Below are positions 51,683-59,174 of a stretch of 64,000 nucleotides of DNA, one piece after another. A program made the translations under genes and the position numbers. The stretch is taken from positions 25,071 through 89,070 of the forward strand of contig JAHEXZ010000016.1 in NCBI GenBank assembly GCA_023251835.1. The letters run 5' to 3'. Positions within the stretch are counted from its first letter, which is position 1. Each line of letters starts with the position of its first letter. Below the pieces are notes generated by a model. It had not been told where the DNA came from and searched no databases. It saw only the letters and a list, made by a program, of their open reading frames with translations. Source of the DNA: Bacteroidota bacterium. GTDB lineage: Bacteria > Bacteroidota > Bacteroidia > 2-12-FULL-35-15.

Positions 51683-52498
51683 ATGAACTACACTAAGGAA
51701 CAAACGCAATCTTTAAAAAGTCAGACTTTCGCCTATTTGTTGGTAGAAGAAAAAAATCATATTCTAACCATTACACTTAACCGTCCGGAAAAGAAAAATG
51801 CTATCAATCCGGTATTGGCGAAGGAAATTGCTTATGCCATTAGTTATGCACACCATAGTTCGGATGTTTGGGTAGTTATTCTGGCTGCTAATGGCGATGT
51901 TTTTTGTGCGGGTGGGGATCTGAAAGCATTTTTGGGACAAGGAGAAGAAATGGATTCTACTATTCCTGAACCAACCGGAGAGGTTATTCTGGGCGACTTA
52001 TTCAATGGATTACATAAACCTTGTATTGCTAAGGTAAAAGCCCCTGTTTATGCAGGAGGATTTTTGTTGATTTGCGGATGTACCTACGTTTATGCTACTC
52101 CTGATACTGTGTTTGGTTTGCCGGAAGTAAAACGGGGATTATGGCCTTTTCAGGTGATGCAAAGTATGTTGCAGGTTATGCCTCCACGTGCTGTACTCGA
52201 TTACTGCTTACGTGGAAAAGCGTTGAACGCTATGGAGGCACAGAAAATAGGGCTTGTTAACTATGTAACTGAAAATATAGATACAGAAGTTCAGGCATTA
52301 GCTGAAGAAATAACGCAGTATTCTCCTTCTGCAATACGCCTTGGTTTGGAAGCTTTTGATCATTTGAAAACAATTCCTGAGTCGGAAGCCCATAGTTATT
52401 TAAAAAAAATGTTATCCAATGCTATTAAAACAGAAGATGCAAAAGAGGGAATGACAGCATTTGCGGAGAAACGTAAACCGAACTGGAAAGGAGTTTAA
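51683..52498 (+). CDS. Enoyl-CoA hydratase/isomerase-family (crotonase) protein
   Basis: A 271-residue crotonase. The ATG at 51683 is chosen over an in-frame TTG at 51656. Conserved: LTITLNRPEKKNAINPVL, the first oxyanion-hole strand GDVFCAGGDLKAF, and VKAPVYAGGFLLICGCTYVYATPDTVFGLPEVKRGLWP. In typical hydratases the helix after the second GG carries a catalytic Glu (GGGCEL); here that position is Leu128, while the second acid Glu148 (LPEV) is kept. In the operon it would act on the product of the carboxylase, like AtuE or LiuC (glutaconyl-CoA hydratases), but the missing acid leaves the reaction uncertain. Confidence 0.88.
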   Translation: MNYTKEQTQSLKSQTFAYLLVEEKNHILTITLNRPEKKNAINPVLAKEIAYAISYAHHSSDVWVVILAANGDVFCAGGDLKAFLGQGEEMDSTIPEPTGEVILGDLFNGLHKPCIAKVKAPVYAGGFLLICGCTYVYATPDTVFGLPEVKRGLWPFQVMQSMLQVMPPRAVLDYCLRGKALNAMEAQKIGLVNYVTENIDTEVQALAEEITQYSPSAIRLGLEAFDHLKTIPESEAHSYLKKMLSNAIKTEDAKEGMTAFAEKRKPNWKGV

Positions 52499-52540
52499 TG
52501 GGGTTTTTTGAAAATAACAGGATGCATCATGTATAAGAAC

Positions 52541-52605
52541 TTAGCCACAGATTCACAGATTAAAGGTTGGAACATATTTAAAAAATCTGTCGAATCTGTG
52601 GCTAA
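52541..52605 (+). repeat. Inverted pair of the GCCACAGATTCACAGATT repeat
   Basis: Left arm 52541-52561, right arm 52584-52605, nearly perfect complement with one extra base on the right, loop about 22 bases. It forms a stable hairpin between the crotonase and AtuA genes, inside the operon, and lacks a T tail, so it is more likely an mRNA-stabilising or repeat element than a terminator. Confidence 0.75.
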
Positions 52606-52638
52606 AGAAATAAGAATAAAATTTATAAAAATTATATT

Positions 52639-54030
52639 TTGAAAACAGTAAAGATCGCTGGTGGGCAGGGTTTTTATGGAGACAGCCCCAATGCAGCCGT
52701 ACAAATTGCAAAAGCAAAAGGCGCTGATTATATTGTTCATGATGCATTGGCGGAACTTACTTTGTCGATTCTTCAGAAAGATAAATTACAGGATGCTTCA
52801 TTGGGATATGCCCGCGATATAGAATTGCTGGCTACTTCGTTGTATCCGTTAGCTTATGCAAATGGTATAAAAATCGTAAGTAATTCCGGTGGTTTAAATC
52901 CGGTTGGCGCAGCAAAAAAAGTAGCAGCCATTCTTGCCGGACAGGGAATAAAAGGTTATAGGATAGCTGTGGTTACCGGTGATGATATGCTTCCTCAATT
53001 GAAAAGTATACAGGATGCAGGTATCTTGTTGGAAAATCTGGATTCGGGCAAACCATTTTCTGAAAATAAATATGAAGTATTACAGTCAAATGTATATACG
53101 GGCGCTAAATCCATTGCTGATGCACTTGCACAGGGCGCTAATCTGGTATTGGCTGGCCGTGTAGCCGATCCCTGTTTAACATTAGGCGTTTTGGTTCATC
53201 ACTTTGGCTGGAAAATAGGGGAGGGGCTTTCACAACAGGATTTAGACCGGCTGGCTTCCGGTATTGCCGTTGGTCATTTGCTGGAATGCGGGGGACAGGC
53301 TTCCGGTGGAAATTCTTATGCAGAATGGCCAATGAACTATTCGTTGAGTAACCTTGCTTATCCTATTGCAGAGGTAGCAGAAGATGGTTCTGTTGTATTT
53401 TCAATTTTGGAAGGACAAGGAGGAAAAATGAGCCGTAATACACTACGTGAACAGCTTATTTATGAAATCCATGACCCGGCTAATTACATTACACCGGATG
53501 TTATTGTTGATTTAACCCGGGTAAAAATAGAAGATATTGGCCCTAACCGTGTACGATTTGCTGGAGCGAAAGGTAAGTCCCGTCCTGGAAAGCTAAAGCT
53601 TACCATTGGTTTGATGGAAGGATATATGAGCGAACAATTTTTCTTTTTTTCCTGGCCGTACGCATACGAAAAAACGCAACGATTTATTGAAACAGCTAAA
53701 GAGATATGGTCTAAATTGCCACTAAATATGGAGCGTTTCGAGTTTCAGTTGGTTGGGCTGAATGGTATACATGGTGCCGCTGCACCAATGCCTCCAAAAG
53801 AAATTTTGGATGAACTTAATGAAATTGGTGTGCGCGTTGTAATTAAACATAATGATAACAGAACAGGTAAAATGGCTTTACAATCCCTATTCTGTTTGGG
53901 TTTAAACGGGCCTCCCGGGCTTATTGGCATGCCGGGCTGGGGAAAGCAGGATAAAGTTGTGCTTAGTCTTTGGCCTTCGCTTATTCCAAGAAATTGGGTA
54001 GAAGAAAAGACGGAGATGGTTGAGGTCTGA
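52639..54030 (+). CDS. AtuA-family protein, main domain (acyclic terpene utilisation, DUF1446)
   Basis: A 463-residue protein starting at TTG directly before KTVKIAGGQGFYGDSPNA. Family signatures: DYIVHDALAELTLSIL, YARDIELLATSLYPLAYANGIKIVSNSGGLNPVGAA, GRVADPCLTLGVLVHHFGW, HLLECGGQASGGNSYAEW, AAPMPPKEILDELNEIGVRVV and PGLIGMPGWGKQ. AtuA is required for growth on citronellol and geraniol in Pseudomonas; its biochemical step is not settled. There it is one chain of about 590 residues with a C-terminal ferredoxin-fold-like domain; here that domain is the next gene, 8 bases on. Placement with carboxylase, crotonase and acyl-CoA dehydrogenase supports a catabolic role. Confidence 0.9.
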   Translation: MKTVKIAGGQGFYGDSPNAAVQIAKAKGADYIVHDALAELTLSILQKDKLQDASLGYARDIELLATSLYPLAYANGIKIVSNSGGLNPVGAAKKVAAILAGQGIKGYRIAVVTGDDMLPQLKSIQDAGILLENLDSGKPFSENKYEVLQSNVYTGAKSIADALAQGANLVLAGRVADPCLTLGVLVHHFGWKIGEGLSQQDLDRLASGIAVGHLLECGGQASGGNSYAEWPMNYSLSNLAYPIAEVAEDGSVVFSILEGQGGKMSRNTLREQLIYEIHDPANYITPDVIVDLTRVKIEDIGPNRVRFAGAKGKSRPGKLKLTIGLMEGYMSEQFFFFSWPYAYEKTQRFIETAKEIWSKLPLNMERFEFQLVGLNGIHGAAAPMPPKEILDELNEIGVRVVIKHNDNRTGKMALQSLFCLGLNGPPGLIGMPGWGKQDKVVLSLWPSLIPRNWVEEKTEMVEV

Positions 54031-54038
54031 AATACTAA

Positions 54039-54353
54039 ATGAAAAAAATGAAGCTGATAGATATTGCCAGTGCCCGTTCCGGGGATAAAAACAATGTATG
54101 TAATATAGGGGTGATGGCCCGTAAGCCGGAACATTATGCTATATTGAAAGAGAAGGTAACAGCAGAAAAAGTAAAAGCTCATTTTGGTGAACTGATTAAA
54201 GGAAAGATAGAACGTTATGAATGGGATGCTATTGAATCGCTCAATTTCGTTTGCTACCAAGCATTAGATGGAGGCGCCTCCCGTTCTTTGCGTATGGATA
54301 CGCTTGGAAAAAACTTTGCAAGCCATTTGTTGAGAATGGAAATAGAAATTTAA
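54039..54353 (+). CDS. AtuA-related small protein (separate C-terminal domain)
   Basis: A 104-residue protein corresponding to the last about 100 residues of full-length AtuA: LIDIASARSGDKNNVCNIGVMARKPEHYAILKEKVTAEKVKAHFG, ERYEWDAIESLNFVCYQALDGGASRSLRMDTLGKNFASHLLRMEI. The SARSGDK and GG-x3-SLR-x-D motifs are the diagnostic ones. It starts 8 bases after the main AtuA gene and 32 bases before the acyl-CoA dehydrogenase, so the two halves are surely coexpressed and probably associate. A second Met (residue 4) is an equally possible start. Confidence 0.88.
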   Translation: MKKMKLIDIASARSGDKNNVCNIGVMARKPEHYAILKEKVTAEKVKAHFGELIKGKIERYEWDAIESLNFVCYQALDGGASRSLRMDTLGKNFASHLLRMEIEI

Positions 54354-54385
54354 GTATAAAAACGGAAATCATTAAATAAGAACAC

Positions 54386-55564
54386 ATGACACCAACTAAT
54401 CCATTCACTTTGGAGCATGAACTGCTCCGCCAATCTTTTCGGCAGTTTATAGAAAAAGAAATCACTCCTAATATAGAGCATTGGGAAAGTAATAAGATTT
54501 GTGACCGTACTGTATTTCAGAAGATGGGAGAGCATGGTTTTTTAGGTGTGGGCTTCCCGGAGGCTTATGGTGGCAGCGGTATGGATATGTGGTCGGCAGT
54601 GGTAATTACAGAGGAGCTGGCGTATGCTAATGTGGGGGGGCTTTCTTTATCATTATATGCACATACATACCTGGCTTTGCCGGCTATTAATGCACTTGGA
54701 ACAGAAGAACAGAAACAGCAGTATCTGGTACCGGCTTTAAAAGGTGAAAAGATTGCTGCGCTTGGCATTACCGAGCCTGGTGCGGGTTCTGATGTCGGAG
54801 GTATTACTACCCGTGCAGAAGATAAGGGCGACCATTTTATTGTGAATGGATCCAAAATGTTCATTACCAACGGCACCCTGGCCGATGTTATTATACTGGC
54901 AGTTCGTACAGGAGAAGACCATAACTTAAGCCTGTTGTTATTTGATACTAAAACTCCTGGTTTTTCTGCTATTGCAGTACATAATAAATTAGGTATGCAT
55001 TCCTCGGATACAGCGCAATTGTTTTTTGAGAATTGTGTGGTTCCTAAATCGGCTTTGCTGGGTAAACAGGGTCATGGCTTTTATTATATAATGAGCAATT
55101 TCCAGGAAGAAAGGCTAATTGCTTGTGTTACCGGTACTGCAGGAGCAGATTTGGCTGTACAAAAAGCAAAAACATACATGAAAGAAAGAGAAGCCTTTGG
55201 CCAGCCAATAGCCAAGTTTCAGGCATTGCGTCATAAGTTGGCAAAAATGGTTGTGAATGTAGAAGCTTGTCGTTCAATGGCCTATCGTGCTGTAGCAGAA
55301 TACATTGAAAAGGGGCCGGAAGCTTACCGTATTATTTCTATGGCAAAAGTATTTGTTGGAGAAGAGGCGTTTAATATTATTAATGAATCTTTACAAATTC
55401 ATGGTGGTTGGGGATATATGGAAGACTATGGAATTGCCCGTTTATTACGTGATTTCCGTCTGTTGAATGTTGGTGCAGGAACTACTGAAGTGATGCTGGA
55501 AATCATCAGTAAAGTGGAGTTAGATGAAGTAAGTCATAAAAAACAAATAAAAGCAAGAATATAG
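54386..55564 (+). CDS. Acyl-CoA dehydrogenase (isovaleryl/citronellyl-CoA dehydrogenase-like)
   Basis: A 392-residue FAD enzyme introducing the alpha-beta double bond into acyl-CoA and passing electrons to ETF. Shown by LGVGFPEAYGGSGMDMWS, ALGITEPGAGSDVGGITTRA, HFIVNGSKMFITNGTLADV, EREAFGQPIAKFQALRHKLAKM and LQIHGGWGYMEDYGIARLLRDFRLLNVGAGTTEVMLEII. The C-terminal motif is GAGTTEV, not YEGT, so the catalytic base is not at the medium-chain position but probably the Glu pair in FQEERLIAC, as in isovaleryl-CoA and long-chain dehydrogenases. In the operon it would supply the unsaturated substrate for the carboxylase, matching AtuD or LiuA. Confidence 0.94.
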   Translation: MTPTNPFTLEHELLRQSFRQFIEKEITPNIEHWESNKICDRTVFQKMGEHGFLGVGFPEAYGGSGMDMWSAVVITEELAYANVGGLSLSLYAHTYLALPAINALGTEEQKQQYLVPALKGEKIAALGITEPGAGSDVGGITTRAEDKGDHFIVNGSKMFITNGTLADVIILAVRTGEDHNLSLLLFDTKTPGFSAIAVHNKLGMHSSDTAQLFFENCVVPKSALLGKQGHGFYYIMSNFQEERLIACVTGTAGADLAVQKAKTYMKEREAFGQPIAKFQALRHKLAKMVVNVEACRSMAYRAVAEYIEKGPEAYRIISMAKVFVGEEAFNIINESLQIHGGWGYMEDYGIARLLRDFRLLNVGAGTTEVMLEIISKVELDEVSHKKQIKARI

Positions 55565-55572
55565 GGCATTCT

Positions 55573-55671
55573 AATATACTGAATCTTACCGAATTTGCGA
55601 TTGCAAATGCGGTTAGATTCAGTAATGCTGAGCGAATGAATTTGTAAATTCTGCAAACTCATTCAGCCGAA
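55573..55671 (-). repeat. Intergenic double-hairpin element, copy C (opposite orientation)
   Basis: Reverse complement of the unit at 3386-3480. The ACTGAAT hairpin pairs 55577-55591 with 55610-55624 (15 bp, one mismatch); the GAATGAGTTTG hairpin pairs 55634-55644 with 55654-55664 (one mismatch). It lies between convergent genes. Its end overlaps the last codons (Tyr-Thr-Ser-Ala-Glu) and the TGA stop of the protease gene. Confidence 0.85.
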
Positions 55672-58600
55672 GTATAAATAATAACCTTTTTTATATGTTC
55701 GCCAGAAAAGCCGGTTACCGTAATCATATAGACACCATTAGCAAGATTTTTTAAGTCTGTTTGTTGCACATATAACCCTTCAACAGACAGCAACTGTTTC
55801 TGGTAAATCAACTCTCCGAGCGAATTTATTATTTTAATTGTATATGCAGCCTTTTCGGGGGCATGGAATGAAACAAAGAAATTGCCATCATTAGGATTAG
55901 GATATACTGTAAAAGAATAGCTTTCTTTCAAATCGTTAATACTTGCAGTTGTAACGATAACACTTTCGGAAGGACAATCACTGCCATCAACAATAACCAT
56001 ATATTCACCATTTTCCGTAGCATTATAAATCTGGCTGGTTGCTCCTGTTACCGGTGTTCCACCTAAGTACCACTGGTAACCAGGGCCGGTGGTAGATGTA
56101 AGTGTTGCCCCGGCCAGAGAGATTTCTGGTGTTGGGTTTACTATAATCATATATGTGTCAGGAGTTCCGGGACAGCCATTTATTGATGGGGTCACAGTAA
56201 TGGTAGAGGAAACAGGCGTACTTCCTGAATTAGAGGTGATGAATGCCGGCACATTTCCTGTTCCGCTTCCTGGAAGATTGATAGCCGTATTGGAGTTTGT
56301 CCAGGTATAGCTGGCACCAGGAGGCGTACTGCTGAAAACTGTTTCGGGAATAGTTCCTGCACACACATCAATATCGGCTACAAAAGCAATAGTTGCTGTG
56401 GGAGTAACTGTTAATGTTATGTTATTGCTGGTTACTGTTTGTGGGCAGCTTCCGTCTGAAGTTACCTGGCAACTGATATTGTCGCCTTCTGTCATAAGGG
56501 AGGGGGTATAGGTTGCATTTTGTGCGCCATTAATAGGGAATCCATTCAAAAACCATTGGTATATTGGGTTTGTTCCTGCATTTGTTGGAGTGGCTGCAAA
56601 TGTTGAAGCTGAATCATGACAACTTGGATTAGTTCCTGCTGTAATGGCTATTGAAACACCGGGTGTTGTGACTGAGACTAAAGATATTGTTATACTATTG
56701 CTGGTATCTGTAGTTGTACTTAAACAAAGCGCGTTAGAAGTAACAATACAGGTAATGATATCTCCATCAGCAGGATTTGGTGGTGTATAGCTTATTCCAA
56801 CAGATGTATTTACACCATTTTTTTGCCACTGGTAGTATGGGGTGCTGCCTCCATTGGTAGAAGTAGCAGTAAAAGAGATTGGTATATTGGGGCAGGTTGG
56901 TATTGAACCAGATGAAACAGCAATGGAAACTGATGGCATCACTATAGGATTTACAGTCATTGTGAGGCTGCTGCTGGTTATTGTTGCCGGATTTGCGCAG
57001 TTTGCATTGGATGTTAAAGTGCAATTAATTATATCACCATTCGTAAGAGCAGATGAAGTAAATGATGTGCCGCTGCCCATAATTATACTATTCACACGCC
57101 ATTGATAAGTAGGGCTTGTTCCTCCGTTGACGGTTGAAGAAGTAAGGGTGGTTGATGTTCCAGCACAGATAGTTGTTGTGCCAGATATAGAAATTTCCGG
57201 AATAACATTTGGGGTTATAGTCATATTTATTCCTGTGCTGGTAGCTGTTGTTGGGCTTGCACATGAAGCGCTGGATGTGAGCTTACATGTAATAACAGGA
57301 TTGCCCCCCAGACTGTTTGTTGTATAGGTTGAATTTGTTTCTCCTGGTATTGCGCTGCCATTTACATACCATTGGTAGGAAGGACTATTACCACCATTAA
57401 CGGGTGTTGCAGTAAAAGTAACCTGTGTTCCCTGGCAAACACTGTTGGAGCCTGATGTAATGGCTGTGGTAACGCCAGGTGTCACATTTCCTATGGTGAT
57501 ATAATTTGTTTTTACTATGGTATCACTGCCATTGGAGTTGGTGGCAATAAGTGTTACAGTATATGTTCCATTTGATGTATATGTATGTGTTGGTGATTGT
57601 GTAGTATAATCAATAGTTCCGTCATTATTTATATCCCATTGCCAGGAAGAGGTGAATCCTAATGTTTGGTCGGTAAAGGTAACTGTTGCCGGAGCGGAGC
57701 AGGAATTGGTAGTGTTTGCAGTGAATTGAGCTTGTGGCGGGCTGGCGCATGCTGTAAGACAAGAGGCTGCATTATATGCGGTTCTTATGGCATTTCCGGG
57801 TTGAGTACCAAAACCATTTGTTAACAGTATGCCTGTGCTTGTTAAATGACAATAACTCATTATTGTGCCGCCATTTGTTGGTGTAGGCCCGGGAGAACAG
57901 GAGCCTTCTACAGCATAACAATCGTCAATTGCTCCACCCGTCCAGCCACACCAGTGTGTATGGTGAGAGCCGAAATTGTGACCCAACTCATGCGTTACCA
58001 CTTCTACTGTCCAGCTATAATTAGGATACGCGGAATAGGTATTATCAATATTACTTATACCATAAGCATTAGAAGGATCGCAAATAATATCTAAGTAGGC
58101 TAATCCCCCTGCACCAAGATTTCTGGTGGTTAATAAGTGAGCTACATTTCCATTGAAAGTTGTACGGATTGCCTGAAAGTTGTTGAGAAGGTCATTTGAG
58201 GTGGTGTATGGGATATAAGGGTCAGATGAAGTCCATACATATACCTGGGATAGCTCTGTGTTAATAGTTTCATTGTTATAGAGTAATTGTACTACATTAA
58301 ACATTCCGGTAACATAATTTGTTACATTGGTAACGCCTCCCTGGTCAAGAAACATTTGATAATCACACTCAAAGTATATTTTAATACATTGGTTGCTTTG
58401 TAAATGCGGGCCATTATGGTTGCCGGATTTGGCTTGGATCTGGTCAGTTACACCGCATTTGAATTCCCTGGCAAAACGTAAATCACTTTCTTTGTATAAA
58501 ATGTAAATAGTATTATTAACATTAGCTTTATCATTCCACAAGCCCAATACGTAATTTTGATTATTGCAGGAAAATACGGCCATTATTGTATTATCAAAGA

Positions 58601-59021
58601 AACTCCATGCGGCCAGCGATGGTGTTGTTCCTGAAACTGTTCCCTGATAATGAAGCCCCGGAGTATAGTGTACCATTTCATTTTTATCTGTTATAACTGA
58701 GAATTTATCGGTTACTATTTTAGCATTGTGTAGTTCAAATGTTATTTGATTGTTGGTTGTAACAGGAATTGTAAGTTTTAATAAAGGAGCATTAGTCTTA
58801 TTGATGTGTTCCTGCTCTTTTAAGTTAAGCTCAAGAAAAACAGCATTGCGTATATCTTTACTTATATCAATGGGGGAGGGGCTGGATAGAATTTTAAAAA
58901 GAGCATTACTTTCATTTTGATTTTTTGATGCATTTTCTTTATTATATCCAAATGTATTTGCCATCATAAAAATGGCCATTAGAAATGTAAATATGAAAGT
59001 AAGGGGTAGTTTTATTTTCAT
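55659..59021 (-). CDS. Secreted reprolysin-like metalloprotease with PKD/Ig-like repeats and type A type IX signal
   Basis: A 1120-residue exported protease. Signal peptide (residues 1-26), a propeptide-like region to about 185, then a metzincin domain: zinc motif H344-E345-x2-H348-x2-G351-x2-H354 (HELGHNFGSHH) and Met-turn TIMSYCH with Met388, as in M12B-like enzymes. A PKD domain follows (about 425-510, VTFTDQTLGFTSSWQWDINNDGTIDY), then at least four Ig-like units (pattern P-x-YQW-x-NG, C-x-V-T-S), and a Por_Secre_tail (VYPNPNDGNFFVSF, NGVYMITVTG). It would be secreted by the type IX system and degrade external protein. The last five residues are encoded by repeat copy C. No clear promoter was found upstream. 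Confidence 0.94.
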   Translation of the reverse strand: MKIKLPLTFIFTFLMAIFMMANTFGYNKENASKNQNESNALFKILSSPSPIDISKDIRNAVFLELNLKEQEHINKTNAPLLKLTIPVTTNNQITFELHNAKIVTDKFSVITDKNEMVHYTPGLHYQGTVSGTTPSLAAWSFFDNTIMAVFSCNNQNYVLGLWNDKANVNNTIYILYKESDLRFAREFKCGVTDQIQAKSGNHNGPHLQSNQCIKIYFECDYQMFLDQGGVTNVTNYVTGMFNVVQLLYNNETINTELSQVYVWTSSDPYIPYTTSNDLLNNFQAIRTTFNGNVAHLLTTRNLGAGGLAYLDIICDPSNAYGISNIDNTYSAYPNYSWTVEVVTHELGHNFGSHHTHWCGWTGGAIDDCYAVEGSCSPGPTPTNGGTIMSYCHLTSTGILLTNGFGTQPGNAIRTAYNAASCLTACASPPQAQFTANTTNSCSAPATVTFTDQTLGFTSSWQWDINNDGTIDYTTQSPTHTYTSNGTYTVTLIATNSNGSDTIVKTNYITIGNVTPGVTTAITSGSNSVCQGTQVTFTATPVNGGNSPSYQWYVNGSAIPGETNSTYTTNSLGGNPVITCKLTSSASCASPTTATSTGINMTITPNVIPEISISGTTTICAGTSTTLTSSTVNGGTSPTYQWRVNSIIMGSGTSFTSSALTNGDIINCTLTSNANCANPATITSSSLTMTVNPIVMPSVSIAVSSGSIPTCPNIPISFTATSTNGGSTPYYQWQKNGVNTSVGISYTPPNPADGDIITCIVTSNALCLSTTTDTSNSITISLVSVTTPGVSIAITAGTNPSCHDSASTFAATPTNAGTNPIYQWFLNGFPINGAQNATYTPSLMTEGDNISCQVTSDGSCPQTVTSNNITLTVTPTATIAFVADIDVCAGTIPETVFSSTPPGASYTWTNSNTAINLPGSGTGNVPAFITSNSGSTPVSSTITVTPSINGCPGTPDTYMIIVNPTPEISLAGATLTSTTGPGYQWYLGGTPVTGATSQIYNATENGEYMVIVDGSDCPSESVIVTTASINDLKESYSFTVYPNPNDGNFFVSFHAPEKAAYTIKIINSLGELIYQKQLLSVEGLYVQQTDLKNLANGVYMITVTGFSGEHIKKVIIYTSAE

Positions 59022-59088
59022 GTGTATCGGTAGTCTTTGTTAGATCTTATACTTTTATCCTTAGCCATTGATTATATACGTCAGTGTC

Positions 59089-59106
59089 ACCCGATAGCTA
59101 TCGGGT
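59089..59106. repeat. Perfect 18-bp palindrome ACCCGATAGCTATCGGGT
   Basis: A GC-rich self-complementary palindrome followed by TTTT on the plus strand, in the gap between the two minus-strand secreted-protein genes. On the minus strand it would form a hairpin in the leader of the protease gene or the tail of the upstream gene. Palindromes of this sequence are common in Bacteroidota intergenic DNA. Confidence 0.6.
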
Positions 59107-59174
59107 TTTCCAACATTCCGTAATTTCTGAATTTTTAGAACCGCCCATAATTTTTTTATAATTAAAACAAGCAT

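Noticed and set aside
53745..54260. 171-codon minus-strand frame
   Set aside because: It overlaps both AtuA genes antisense, and their motifs are unmistakable.
59089..59106. Intrinsic terminator for the minus-strand propeller gene
   Set aside because: The T run follows the palindrome on the plus strand, the wrong direction for that gene, so it is listed as a repeat only.
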